Below are positions 21,151-33,638 of a stretch of 64,000 bases of DNA, piece by piece; position 1 is the first letter of the stretch; the number at the start of each line of letters is the position of its first letter. The position numbers and the translations under genes are program-made. This stretch comes from Salticus scenicus (taxonomy: Eukaryota; Arthropoda; Arachnida; Araneae; Salticidae): NCBI GenBank assembly GCA_963930645.1, contig OZ005660.1:241308836-241372835 (forward strand). The letters are read 5' to 3'. Below the pieces are notes generated by a model that had not been told where the DNA came from, did not search any database, and saw only the letters and a list, made by a program, of their open reading frames with translations.

Positions 21151-23410
21151 ATCTAAAATAATTTTATTTTATTTTCATTTCTGATATTTGACTTTAATGT
21201 AATAATGCTTATTATACCTGAAAAGGTTTATTATTTGTAAAATTTAATTTCATGGGTGGTTTTAGTTTTTGTTTGTTGTGTATCATTTCTTATCCATTGA
21301 TTTATCGATCCATAAATATTATTACATGGCCTAATGGACCTTTCTTTTATTTTAAGCAGGAATGGAAATATCTGTAGAAGTATTTTCTTGTAAACTTAAT
21401 CGGAATTTCCATTGCTTTTTAACCATTCAAGCATGCCTTTATCAGTTGATTAACTTTGATAAACAATGCAAAAATGTGTTCATGAAAGCTTAAATTTATT
21501 TTAAATCTGTTGTAGTTTTATTTAACTCTCTCAAATTATAAAAAAAAAAAATTAAGATTGATTTCATTAATGAAAGTTGTTATTTAAGTATGAGAAATTC
21601 AGTAATTCTGAAGTTAATTTATGTCAATAACAACTGTAAAATTTTCGAACGAACCATAGAAAATGAGAATAAACAAAGATTTCTAATGAACTGCTTGTAC
21701 TGGTTAGGATTTTCTTATCTAGAATATGTATACTCTTTAACTTATTTTTCACGAGTAATTTTTTTCTTAAATATTGTAAATATTATATATTTATATATAT
21801 TAAATATTATATATGTGCAATTTACAATTAAAAGCCAAACCATTAATTTCTCTTTCTCTGTTTTGAATCTCTTATCTACAATATGTATACTCTTTAATTT
21901 ATTAAATTTAGTTATGTTTTTCTCAAGAGTAATTTTTTTTCTAAATGTTGTAAATATTATATTTATTGCACATATATTAAATATATATGTGCAAGTTACA
22001 ATTAGAAGAGAAGCCAAACCATTAATTTCTCATTCTCTCACTTTTTATTTAATGATTTTAAATTGGTATTTTTAGTCTTCTGCTATTTATGTGTTAATAC
22101 CAATAGCAGAAACAGTTGAGCCAACACTGCAGGTTAATTTAACAATCCATAAATGGGATACACTTAATAATAAATCAATGCCGTAGCTAAAGAGTTATAC
22201 TTTCTCCTTTGTAAATGTAAATTTTGCACATTTTATGAATTATATTATTTCTTTTTATTATACCAGACCTGATCTCAGATTCTCTGATTGCAGAATTTTG
22301 TTTTATTGTAGATAGATAAAAAATTCTTCCTGTGCACATGTGTATACGTATATTTATATAAAGTTCAAAATTACAGTTAACATTATGTAAACTATGAAAA
22401 TTGTAACTTCGTGTTGATGGTATTTTTTGATTAGGCTTAAATTTTGTTTTTAAAAATTAGATTTTTCTTGGAGGTAATTATTAAATGTAAACTATTACTC
22501 ATGATATGTTTTTTCCTCCTACAGTTGGAATGTAAACTCTGAAATGTTTTTTTTTTTTTTTTTCTTTTTCATCCTGTATAGGTACAATATTTATAAGCTA
22601 TTTTTTTTTTTTTAATTTTGGCCTTTTGTATTTTTCTTCCCAGATTATTTATTTAAGATGTTAATGAATATGTAAGGAATCTAGCTTTGGCCTGCAGTCT
22701 CCTAGCAGCCCTTCAGTTTAAATTGCAAGTTAATAAGTAAGACTTTCTGCATATAACTCAGTACTAATCATTGCAAGACTGTTCTTTTTTTTTTAAATCA
22801 AGATTTATTTGATTTTAATGATTTTTTAAAACTATTCATACATTATTGTGCAACACTTGTATTTTATTCTGTGTATTTTTATGTATATATATGTAAATAT
22901 TTACACTATCAATCATTTTACTTAAATTATAAATAATATTCTATTCCGATAGAAAAAATCCATGTAGGCATTTATTACCAATATTTCTATTCAAATTAGT
23001 ATCATTATAATATAAGAAATAATCTTATAACAGTCACAAATGCTGTAGTACGAGCCACTCAACCTGAGAATTTGTAGTACTATAATGTATTGAAATAAAG
23101 AAAGTCTGGTGGACTGCGGTAATTCTCGATCAATGTGTTTCTAGGTTAATTAATGTTCACCCAGCTTATAATAGTATGCTTAAACAAAAATTAGAAAGTA
23201 TTGTTAACAATTCAAGAACATTGTAGTTTAATGTACAAAATAAAAGAAAGTCGCCATCTTTGCTGAAAATTAATAAATAAAAATATATATTAAACTGCTA
23301 CAAAAGCATCTTGAAAAAAGATTGTTTCTGAAAATCACACATTTTACTTAGATTCTTAGTGGCACAACATTTCTATTTTTTTTTTTTTTTTTTTTTTTTT
23401 TACAACTATA
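21151..23410. other. Gene-free AT-rich stretch with an internal duplication
   Basis: 21723-21860 and 21895-22040 are diverged copies of each other (GAGTAATTTTTTTC, TTGTAAATATTATAT, AAGCCAAACCATTAATTTCTC). A 161-codon frame across them is AT-driven, rich in Ile, Leu and Asn, and is not accepted as a gene. The rest shows poly-T tracts and nothing recognisable. Confidence 0.5.
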
Positions 23411-23415
23411 TATTT

Positions 23416-23790
23416 GTACTGATAAGGATAAAGGATTTAAGTCCAAAAATGTCGATTTTGAGTTAAGTACATAGTCAGACTCAGAAAAAAATTCTCTATC
23501 AATTGGTATAAAGGATTTAAATCCGTGTCCTTTAGTCTTTGAGAAAATCCATATGTAAAAAAAGATTCAAGTTAGAAATTTAGCATTAATCTTTAGTATA
23601 AAATATTTAATTCAATTTTTCCCTTTATTAAATGAAGATTGACAATCACTTAACGGTATATAGTGTATAAATCAACATAATCCCTTTTTCCTAATCGATT
23701 CTGCTCATTAGTTTTTAGTTAGTTTAACTTTATTTTTCGTCTCCTGAAAAATCAAGAATATGCACTTAAATCCTTTATACTTATCAGTAC
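23416..23790. mobile_element. 375-bp element with 27-bp TIRs
   Basis: Starts GTACTGATAAGGATAAAGG ATTTAAGT and ends with its reverse complement, ACTTAAAT CCTTTATACTTATCAGTAC, with one mismatch. A third related block, GGTATAAAGGATTTAAAT, lies inside at 23503. No coding capacity; superfamily unassigned. Confidence 0.75.
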
Positions 23791-24224
23791 AGATATAATA
23801 TAAGCTTTTAAATTACGTTAATAATGTTTCTGTAATTTAGTATACTGGTTATACAACTATATTGATTTATACAACAGATTCTTTTTTTAGCTATGTTTAA
23901 AATTATTTTAGACATATTTATCAATGTACATATATGTAGTGTGCATCTATAATATATATTCATTAATGCACATCAAAAAATCATAATATGTATTTTGCTT
24001 AAAATTAAAACCGGTTTTGTTATAGGTTTCATATCAAAATCAAAACTATCTTTCAAGCTATTTCAAAATTTTGTAGTAAGCATGACTAATGACTAATTAA
24101 GATCAAGATTACTAAGTATTGTACTGAATGCTAATAAATTAAATTGTATTTTATTGTACACACTTGTGATTTAAATTATACAGTTACATAAAAAGTTATT
24201 TATTTTTAACAGTTAACTTCAATA

Positions 24225-24530
24225 CATTAAATCAAAGAAAAGTTCAAATGAAAGCCAACTATTTTATCTTTATTTCATAGTAAAAATAAACTGTAATAAC
24301 AGTAAATGGTTTTTTTTATAACTAAATGTTTAAATTAAAATATATAATAAAACTGAAATATTTTTAATGGGTAATTGCAATACTTAACTATAAATCAAAG
24401 AAAAGTTCATATCAAAAACGTAGTAGTTTATCTTTATTTCATAGTAAAAAATAAACTGTAATAATAATAAATGGTTTTATTTATTAAGGATATAATAAAA
24501 ATGCATGGTTGAAATAAAATATATAATAAA
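24225..24530. repeat. Tandem duplication of about 160 bp
   Basis: AAATCAAAGAAAAGTTCA ... TTTATCTTTATTTCATAGTA ... AAACTGTAATAA ... AAATATATAATAAAA occurs at about 24229-24352 and again at 24391-24535 with small changes. Confidence 0.75.
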
Positions 24531-24669
24531 ATTAGGACAGTAATGCTATATACATTATGCTTTTAAATGTTATAAAGTGTTTTGCCAATAAGTTTGGATG
24601 TAATTTCAAAACAAATAAAAATAGTAAATTAACTACTATGCTTATTAAAAAAAAAAAAAAAATTATAAT

Positions 24670-25097
24670 CAGGGGTCGATCCAGGCAAAATTTGGGTCCC
24701 TTTTGCGGCTCCTTCACAAAATTCCACACAGTAAAAAGGGGCCCTTCAGAAAATTCAAATTCATAAAAAGGTACCCTTCACAAAATTCAAATCCATACAA
24801 AGGGACCCTTCACAAAATTCAAATTTATAAAATGAGTCCCTTCACAAGATTTTTTGTTTTATAAAAAGGATCCTTTTATTAAATGTTTTCATATTTTCAG
24901 TATTATTTTTAATTTATGCCTTAATTTGGCTCAACGAAACTCTATTAACTTGATATTAAACATTACATAAAGTGATTGTAAAAACTGAAGATTTTACACA
25001 ATATTTTACTTTTTCACAAAAATATTTTATATTTCACAAAAATATTTTGTTTTTCACAAAAAAGGGACCCAAAAATTAAAACATGGATTGACTCCTG
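24670..25097. mobile_element. hAT-like TIR element with internal minisatellite
   Basis: The left end CAGGGGTCGATCCAGG ... TTTGGGTCCCTTTT is mirrored by AAAAGGGACCCAAA ... TGGATTGACTCCTG. Inside, five units of about 33 bp (CCCTTCACAAAATTCAAATT-type) run from about 24705 to 24870. ATAAT borders both ends once the younger hAT element at 25100 is removed. No coding. Confidence 0.7.
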
Positions 25098-25099
25098 AT

Positions 25100-25745
25100 C
25101 AGGGTTTAACCTGGCAAAAAAATTACTTTAGCATTTTAGCGAAAATAGGCAAGCACTATTTTAGTTTTTTCGAAAGTTAATTCTTTGGATACCATTGATT
25201 TCTTTTACTTAGCTTTGTTATCCTCAGTTTTGTTTTCTATTCCTTTTGGTCATTGATGATTTTAACCAAGCATCCATATTTGTGACTTTAAAAATATGAA
25301 TCAGGTAAACTTTGTTTTGATTTTATCAATAGAAAAAGAGGTATTCATATCATATGTGTAAAATGAAAAAGCAAATTAAAAATCAAGTAAAGTGTAGTGG
25401 TAGATAATCGTAAAATACTAGTGTTAAAAATGCTTCTATGAAGCAAATTCTGAATTCTAACATACTTTTAAATATTTTTGCATTTAAATTCAATCATTGA
25501 AAATTAAAAATAAATCCAAATTACTATATAAATAAGGATTCCCAATAATTTCAGTCCTTTCGTAGTTTTTGCCTGCAAATATTACAAAAAAATAAAATAA
25601 AATAAAATTCTGAATTATTATATAGAGATATTTTATACAGTTATCCAGTTTTAGCATTTTAGCGAAATTCTGACCAACTTGTTTTAGCAAAATATGATAC
25701 CTTTTAGCAAAATGCTAAAAAAAATGAATGGCAGTTTAAACCCTG
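25100..25745. mobile_element. 646-bp hAT-type element with perfect 8-bp target duplication
   Basis: Begins CAGGGTTTAACCTGGCA and ends with the reverse complement of CAGGGTTTAAACTGCCA. CTCCTGAT is duplicated exactly at 25092-25099 and 25746-25753. The left copy is the right end of the neighbouring 24670 element, so this insertion is younger. TTTTAGC motifs repeat near both ends (subterminal repeats). No transposase. Confidence 0.88.
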
Positions 25746-25753
25746 CTCCTGAT

Positions 25754-27389
25754 AATATGTAATTAAAATCAGGTTTATGTTAAAAATGACATTATTTGTA
25801 GTCCAAATTAATCAATATAGCTATCATTTGAACAAAAAATGTCCTGATCCGTAATTGCCCTGAGTCGGGGTGCGATTGATATTTACCCGGTTGCTGGGGC
25901 AATTACTGATCAATGAATTTTTTCAATTAAACAAACTTTTAAAACATTTTAATCAAAGTCTATATTTTATTGAATAAACACATGATAAAGCTTTAACCAT
26001 GCTAAATTTGGTTAACATCAATTGTGATATTTTTAGAGTTATTTAGATGTTTGTGTTTTTTGATCGGGAATTACCCTCGCCCACACTAAAATCTTATCCA
26101 TGCTATGGAACGGATAAAATAATTTTGGAAAAGGGTAATTTATTAGGGAAAATGACATCATAACTGAAACAATGTATTAAGAGGAAACTTTTACTCACAC
26201 TTCCCAAACAAAATAAAGAGAATAAGGAGTTAAGAAAAAAAAAAGTAGGATATCTTAAAAAACTTATATTTAGGCTAAACTAATATAATTTGAATCAAGA
26301 AAATTTTTTCACACTATACCCATTAACAAAATTCACATTTTCATTACCATCTTAATACTTTCACTTATTCTTATAACTTTTCTATATTGAGTCGGGACAA
26401 TTCATTAAACAAGCAGTGACAGCTGCCTTGAACTGTATGTAACTGATTATATATAATTAAATTTAATGGTTATGGAGTTTTTAAAAAAAAATTTGGAGGC
26501 TTCAGCAGGGACCGATTTATTCCTGCGGAGGCCTAGGGCACTCATGTTTAATGGGCCCTTTCTTCTGAAACTTTAATATTTATAATCCTCTATTCTATTA
26601 ATCTATACAGAGAAGATATTTTAAAGGTAAATATTTTTTTCTGCACATGATTATACAGTTTACCAAATGATTAAACACTGATTATCTATATTTAAATAAC
26701 TGATAACTTAACATACTATCATTTTACGGCAAAGTATATATTGTTCGAAATAATACAAACAATGATCAATTTCCATAGCGCACACAATGGAAATATTCAC
26801 AATTAGTTAAAAAAAAAAATGTATTTTATATATTATAGGATAAAAAATCAATAAACAAAAAAGTGTAGCTTATGATGAAGCCAATGTACTATCTGTAAAC
26901 TGATTCATGCACTAAATTAGACAGCATTGCAAACATGCCAACAGTTTAATTTATTCCAGAGGATTGTAAATACCTACCCTTTTAACATCACTTTATTTGT
27001 ATTTATTTATTTATTTATTTATTTATTTTTTCCAAATATGGTAGGACAAATAAGAGGCACACAGCACAATACTATTTCCATTTGTTGATGAAAAAATGAA
27101 AATTATCAATCATTACAGAAAATTTTCATTCTAACTATTTTTTTAAATGTATGGTGGAATTTCTTGAAGGCCCAAGGCATGTGCCCTGAATGCTCTGCCA
27201 TAAGTCAGGTGCTGGGCTTCAGGGCTTTTTAAACACTACAATGTAAAATATGCCATTATTTTTAAAATATGTGTGCCAATATTAAAAGATATAAACTGAT
27301 ATGAGAACTATAAATAAGCAAGAAAATGTTTTCTTTTGTAAATATCAACTGCAAGGCTGGCAGAGACAAACTATCATATTATATATATA
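25754..27389. other. Gene-free stretch
   Basis: Holds a small inverted pair GATCCGTAATTGCCC / GGGCAATTACTGATC (25847-25915), an ATTT microsatellite (about 27000-27027), and GC-richer patches at 26500-26560 and 27170-27230 with GGCCTAGGGCA and AAGGCCCAAGGCA that might be ends of a decayed element. No protein similarity. Confidence 0.4.
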
Positions 27390-27393
27390 TTAA

Positions 27394-27617
27394 TCCTCGC
27401 TTTCCCAAGATGGGGTCATTTTGAAGTTGAAATCTAGTTAAGCACGCCTCATTCAAAAAGTGTGCTAATTCGCCACAGATAGCAAACATAACCAGTGGAA
27501 TTTGCAACTTCTAAACGATATAAAAAGGTGCTGTGCTGGTGATTTTCGCCAAGTGTGCCAAGCGGCACCTGAAAGCAATTTTTTTGCAGTAATGCCATGA
27601 TCTTGGGAAAGCGAGGG
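27394..27617. mobile_element. piggyBac-like MITE (TTAA-flanked, 224 bp)
   Basis: TTAA lies on both borders (27390-27393, 27618-27621). TIRs are TCCTCGCTTTCCCAAGAT on the left and the reverse complement of CCCTCGCTTTCCCAAGAT on the right. TTAA duplication with CCC-starting ends fits piggyBac. No coding. Confidence 0.85.
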
Positions 27618-27621
27618 TTAA

Positions 27622-28900
27622 TCAATTAATTCTACACTAACTAAATATTTATAATTCATACATCAGTCATAAGGCTGTGCTTGTATAAATAATTAAAATA
27701 TAATAAATGGTTAAAATGTATAAATAATTAAGAAAATTAAGGTATAATTTATTTTTTTATTTATCAATGTTGCTTAGTAGAGACGAATCTAAAGTCAAGG
27801 TATCCAATATAAATATTAGCTTGTTTAATAATATTTTGTTATATTTTACAAATTATATTTTTAAATTTCTATAAGAAATATTTAAAAACCACATTTTTTA
27901 AAAGCTGGATGTACAGTTTCATTCCACTAAAGCCATTAACTTTAATATGTAAAAAAAGTGATTTAAATCAGTGATAGTTTTTATTTTTTTACTTTTTAAA
28001 TCAATTGATTTAAATCACTACAACCCTGTTGCAAGATTCTCAATTAATAGCGTTTGCATACAAAGTTTTTATTCATTAGCTTTACAAGGCAAAATTAGCT
28101 CTGGCCGCATGGTCAGTTACTACTGAAGAATTAGTCACTAATAAATTTGCTGCGGGTAGCCACCACAATGGCCACTGTTTGGCTACCTGCTGCAATTTTC
28201 ACACACACACACACAAAAGAAAATGTTTGTTTCCCTCAGTTGATTAATTTTAGCTATATCATGTGTATGCAGTAGGAAATCCACTCCCAGAAATCCATAG
28301 CACTTGGGACCAGAGACTGCAAATTTGAAAATTTTATGGATTTTAGTTTTTTTTTTTTTTTTTTTTTTACTTGTTTGCAGTATAGACAAATGTTTTTTTT
28401 TTTTTTTTATTCTTTGAAATTACTTTTTATTTAAGCACAAAAACTTTATTATAAATTTCATTGTTTACTTTGGTTGTAACTTTTTAAAAGTATATAACTT
28501 TTTTAAAGTATTTATAATTTTAGTAATACATATTAGGGTATTTATTTGCATTGTATAATTTTATATTGCTACTATTCAAAAGTTCTTAAAACATCGTTTT
28601 TATCATATTAACTAGTATGCTGTGGCCATCACAAGTCTTTCTTCTATATAATCCTGTACAAATTTACCTAATATAAATTATTTGTTAAATTATAATTTAT
28701 TAAAATTATTTTCCATGATGAATGCAGACGATTTTTATCTGAAAGTAGTTTAATATTAAATGCCAAAAGAAAATCAGTTTTGTTCAGACATGAGAAGAAA
28801 TGAATTTTCTTCCCATTATTTCATTTATTTATTTTTTCATTAAAAATGAATAAAATCAATAACATAGTATAAATTATCACTGATCTATGGTTTGATAATT
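27622..28900. other. Gene-free stretch with one hairpin
   Basis: A 49-bp hairpin at 28147-28195 has arms TTGCTGCGGGTAGCCA and TGGCTACCTGCTGCAA. Poly-T tracts at 28350-28368 and 28393-28408. Nothing else recognised. Confidence 0.5.
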
Positions 28901-28906
28901 CATTTT

Positions 28907-29965
28907 AAAGGTGTTGACGAGTTCTTTCGAAGATACCCATATTGAAAATTAACGAATTCCAAACGTCAAATTTCGTTCAAGGGTTTTGAAATACAGTACC
29001 TACAAAATTTGTAACACACACACAGACACACATTTTCTAAAAGCAGTCAAATTGTGATCAGGACATCTCAAAACATGTAAATACATCAAAAAGTGTTTAA
29101 AAATTTTCACAAAGCCAATACTTCCTTCAAACATAGAAGACAGTAAAAATAAGATTTTTTTTTTTTTGCTAAGTTTTTTATGGCAAAAATGAAAGAAAAA
29201 ATCGATAATGTTGTTTTAAATTAACGCAGATCAGTGGTTCAGCCATTTCTTCTTCTTTTTTTATTTTATTTTTTCTTTTTCGTATGCATATAAAGAGAAA
29301 GTATTGAATTAGTAAAAAGTTTCAAACTCCAGTTTTGATGGATTTACACGTTTGAGGATGCTCTGATCACGATTGAACTGATTTTAGAAAATGTCTGTCT
29401 GTCAGTCAGTCTTTCTCTCTCTCTGTGTGTGTGTGTATCACTAATGTAGTAGACACTGCATCTCATTAACCAATTAATGAAATTTAACCATACTTGGAAT
29501 TTTGTTGAAACCTGACATAAACTGATACAGATTAGATTTGGCGATCAATTGTTCAACAGGTCGGGCTGTAATCCCATTATTTCTAAATTTTTAACATGAA
29601 CAAAACAAAATTTCATATAACTCTACAAAATGAGTTATTTTAAACAATGTAATTATAAAATTAATTGTTAATTAATAATTGTTAATCAATGATTGTGAAA
29701 TTAATATAAATTATTGATAATAGTAGTAATAAATTAGGGGGGGAGGGAAATGTGCATCTGAGAACTTCGTTTCCTGTAGTGATGTAACTCTGTCACATAA
29801 AAATCGTCTACATTTATATGGAAAATAATTTAATAAATTTCTATTTTATGATTTTGGTGTATAATTAAAATATACAGAAGAAAGTCTTGTGGTGGCACTA
29901 TCACACTAAAGGTATTGATAAGCTCTTTTAAAAGATACCCATGGTGAAAACTTGTCCCCTCTGGG
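28907..29965. mobile_element. Foldback relic of the AGAGAAAGT family
   Basis: 29018-29085 and 29340-29398 are inverted (ACATTTTCTAAAA, GTGATCAGGACATCTCA, ACATGTAAAT against ATTTACACGT, TGCTCTGATCAC, TTTTAGAAAATGT). Outer direct repeats AAAGGTRTTGAYRAG ... AGATACCCATRTTGAAAA occur at 28907-28960 and 29908-29960. The border motifs match the 2-kb foldbacks at 8209 and 33600, so this is probably a shortened family member. Confidence 0.55.
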
Positions 29966-29969
29966 CAAT

Positions 29970-31400
29970 AAATGTAAAGGAAAATATATTCCATAGTCTG
30001 CAGAACTGCTTTTTTTTTTCTGTTTTTTAGTAGCTTTTAAAATAATTTATATTTTTTTCCATACATTTGGATAGAGATCATTGCATTATGTGATCTGTAT
30101 AAATCATGTTTAAAAAAATCACCTAGGAAGCAATAAGCCTAGGATAAATAAAGCTTATAAAATAAAATTTGATTCGTAGAGTTTAGAGTGCTATTCAGTC
30201 AAATGTGATATCATTGACAGTTTATTACCTACAATTTCACAGTAAAAATATAAAAAATAATTAGAAAAAATTAATTATAATAGAACTAACCTTTAATAGC
30301 TGTTTGTTTTTAGCATCATGAAGTATATATATTAACGTTTATCAATAATTGTTTCAAAATTTTTAAGCTATAATGATGTTCTCTTATAATTATTATTATT
30401 ATTCACGTTTAATTTTAATATGTTTGTCAACTAATTTAAAGTTAATATAAGGTTATTATTATCATGTTTCAATTAATTAAAAAATGATGAAAAATTTGAA
30501 AAATTGGGCTTCATAATGTACTAGGACATCTCAGTAAGTATCTTCGTGTTGAATCACATGACTGTCCTTATTACCATTTTAGTGTTATGCTGTCTGGAGA
30601 CACACATCCAAACACTGTCTTTTTTATATATGAAGATTTACTCGTATTATTGAAAAATCTAGTACTTATTGTAGATGAGAAAATTCAAAACTGATTGTTT
30701 TCAATTAAATAATCATACAAAATTGTTTCTTATAAATACCACAACTTGCATATTGTTATTGAATATAATTTTTGGTTTATGGGAGAACATAACTGTCAGT
30801 TTTTATTTATTTATTTATTTTTCCTTTTGAAATGTTTTTTATTTTCTCTCTCTGCAGGTGCTGCGAGAACTTGTCTATTACAGAGAAAAACATTAGATGT
30901 TGAATTAAATTAGTAATGTTCAATTAGCTTCGCTATGCAAATAAAGAAATTTTATGTAATTTTTTAAATAAAAATGCATAAATACATATTGTTTCTTTTG
31001 ATTCTTTTTGAAATTTGAATCTCAAACCAATACAGGTAGGTTGGAAGTCAGTCCTTCGTTGTATCTTGCCGAACAGTCCACAATTTGTAGTAATTAAAAC
31101 AAATTCAGCATATGGAACAAAGCACAAATAAAATTAATATGTTTAATCAAATAGAAAATACGTATGTATGTATATGTATATATATAAGCATATTTAAAAA
31201 AAAAAAAGAAGCATATGTAAAAAAAAAAGCAAATCAGTTTTGGTAAAAATATGTGTGTTTTTAAGCTACGTAAGTACTTTCTAAATTTTTTCTCTTGTTT
31301 TTATATTTTATCTAATAATTGCACTGAGTTTAATTTTGTTTCTAATATTGACGTTCACTGAGACTTGATTCTTGGCTTCTTTTTAGCTGCATTTCATTGA
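29970..31400. other. Gene-free AT-rich stretch, one weak exon-like signal
   Basis: At 30845-30857 a pyrimidine tract ends in CTGCAG, followed by about 80 bp and an AATAAA at 30939. This could be a non-coding terminal exon but nothing confirms it. ATTT repeats near 30805-30820. Confidence 0.3.
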
Positions 31401-31402
31401 TA

Positions 31403-31577
31403 CAACCTGTCGTCCAAAAAAGTTGGATCATATTAATTACAGTGATTTGAATTAGTGATTAACTTTGCAGTTTTACTTCACGATCACCATTATGCATCAC
31501 AATGAGAAAACATGGAGGTAATCAGGAATTTAACTGCATGTAATTAATGTGATCCAACTTTGTTGGATGCCAGGTGG
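31403..31577. mobile_element. 175-bp TA-flanked MITE with about 38-bp TIRs
   Basis: CAACCTGTCGTCC ... AAGTTGGATCATATTAATTA on the left is mirrored by TAATTAATGTGATCCAACTT ... GGATGCCAGGTGG on the right, with TA on both borders. Tc1/mariner-like; no coding. Confidence 0.85.
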
Positions 31578-31610
31578 TATGAAATGCTGCTAAAAAAAAA
31601 AAAAAGTCAA

Positions 31611-31954
31611 GGGTTACATACAAACGGAACGCTTGCAATTTCGATGACGTAAATTTTGCAAGTTTTTTGCAAATACAGTCGGCAACAAAAGTAACAGAGC
31701 ACTAGCGAAAATTCCTATGTAAAAAAAGTACACTTAATGCAGATTTGTTAAATAAATCCTTGTCGAATCCTGTTCTTAGTCAGTCTAAGAACATGATTCG
31801 ACAAGGATTTATTTAACAAAACAGTGTTAAGTGTGCTTTTTTCACATAGGAATTTTTGCTAGTGCTCGGATACTTTTGCTGTCGACTGCAGTCATACATT
31901 TGGAACGCCTGCAAATGGCTTTGCAACTGAAAGGGTTTCATTTGTATGTACCCC
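31611..31954. mobile_element. Nested MITE pair, copy 2 (inverted relative to 14523)
   Basis: The outer element opens GGGTTACATACAAACGG and closes TTTGTATGTACCCCC. The inner Tc1-like palindromic MITE (31676-31888) has CAGTCGGCAAC and GTCGACTG ends. Sequence flanking the inner MITE (GCTTGCAATTTCGATGA; GGCTTTGCAACTG) matches the 14523 copy in reverse, so both loci carry the same nested structure. A 107-codon frame over it is incidental. Confidence 0.8.
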
Positions 31955-32193
31955 CAAGAGTCAAGTCCTTTGAGCATCAAAAGGGGATGCAACTTAGAGA
32001 GACAATGGGAATGGATATGTTCATAAAGATACAATTTATATGGTGGTATTTAAAATATTTGAAAATTGTACATACAGTACACTTATGCTGCTATTACATA
32101 AAAACTTTTTGCACAACATTTGAACCGATTTTTGCTCTAATTTCTGGAGACTGAAAAAAATTTTTGGTTCGGAAAGTTCTCCAAAATACTTCA

Positions 32194-32304
32194 GATCTCA
32201 GTGGATGGTGTCACATTCAGTCTATGCCTGGAACCGGTTTGTAGCTGCATCTATAATGAACCAGTTCTGGTCCTAGACTGAAAGTGGTGCCATTTACTGA
32301 GATC
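32194..32304. mobile_element. 111-bp imperfect palindrome (small MITE)
   Basis: GATCTCAGTGGATGGTGTCA ... TTCAGTCTA ... GAACCGGTTT is inverted as GAACCAGTTC ... TAGACTGAA ... GCCATTTACTGAGATC. Arms are about 47 bp with several mismatches. Confidence 0.75.
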
Positions 32305-33599
32305 AAAAAAGGAGAGTGACAAAAAATCAGTTTCAACTGTCAACATCACCTAAAACATGTGCTGAGGAAGTTCTGGATCTGGAAATAATGCTATATATAA
32401 TAGCTCTGAATAAAGCTATTAAGTTTTATCTTTAATTACAGTATAAAAGTTTCATGTTTTTTAGTAATAGTAAAATGTGGAATTGATGCATTTTTCTAAT
32501 TTGGATTCTGTGTCTCCATTTGACATATTTGTGATATCAGTTTAATGTAAATTGGAAGAATGTAATGTTTTTATTATAAGCTTTTAAGACAAAGTTGTAG
32601 CAATTCAAAAATCATGAGAAAGGTTCAAAAAATGTTATTTAAAAAATTGCTCAAAATTATTTACAAGGAATTAGGTGAATAATAATTAATGTTCATTAGT
32701 TGTTAATTAAAGAAAACACTTGTTATTTATAGACATAAATTTTACTATTAAAGATGTGATTCTTTTAGATTAGGTTATGCTCAGTGGGTGATCCATGTAT
32801 GCTAAATTAATTTTATATGAAAAAATCTGGAGTGACTCTGTTTGACTTTCTGATAAATTAAAGTAAGCGAAGTTGTTAAATGAAGAGAAGAGAAAATTAT
32901 AATAGGGCATTTGAGTAATTTTCTCCATATAGTGTGTTCTTTAACATTATTGTACTTTAAAGAATTTGAGCCTGTAGATCATAATGTTAAAGAATTTCGC
33001 ATTGTGTCACTATAAAATAACTAAGCACTAGATACTCCAAAATCAATAGGTCTTGTGTTACGGTGACCTATAGCATATATACCAACATTCAGGTAAATTC
33101 ATCAATGCATTCAGATGCTATCATGTTCACTCACACATATATACTACACACACATGCAGATAGTATCGTGAAAATAGCAAAAATGAACTCTGAGACCTCA
33201 AAGCCTATCGAAATACCAAAATCTCAAAGAAAAATTTTTGTCATGATTACAATATTTTCTTTACATATTTATATTTGTAGAGTATAAGTAATATTGCTAT
33301 TACTAGGGGATAAGGCTGATTATCTATTTTATGAATTTAAAACTGCAGGGATACTTTTTTATATTTGTGTGTTGGGGGTGGGGGGTGGGATTTACTCCCC
33401 AACAGACAGAATTTTTTGTAATGATTTGCAGACTGCAGTATAGAACTGCTAAACTAAGTTTTAAATCACATGAAGCTATTAGCAATTAATAAATTAAGTA
33501 ATATCTGCATATAAAAAGAAAACAAAGAATGTACAAAAGAACAGTAATCTAGAGACATGATGTAAATTGTATTACTTTTCTTATCTGTATACATGGTAG
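32305..33599. other. Gene-free AT-rich stretch
   Basis: No protein-like frame and no repeat partner recognised; a G-rich run GGGGGTGGGGGGTGGGA at about 33375. Confidence 0.5.
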
Positions 33600-33603
33600 A
33601 GAA

Positions 33604-33638
<35 letters not shown>

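Noticed and set aside
21590..22075. 161-codon frame
   Set aside because: Made of two diverged copies of the same AT-rich repeat and dominated by Ile, Leu, Asn, Phe and Tyr; no domain or start context.
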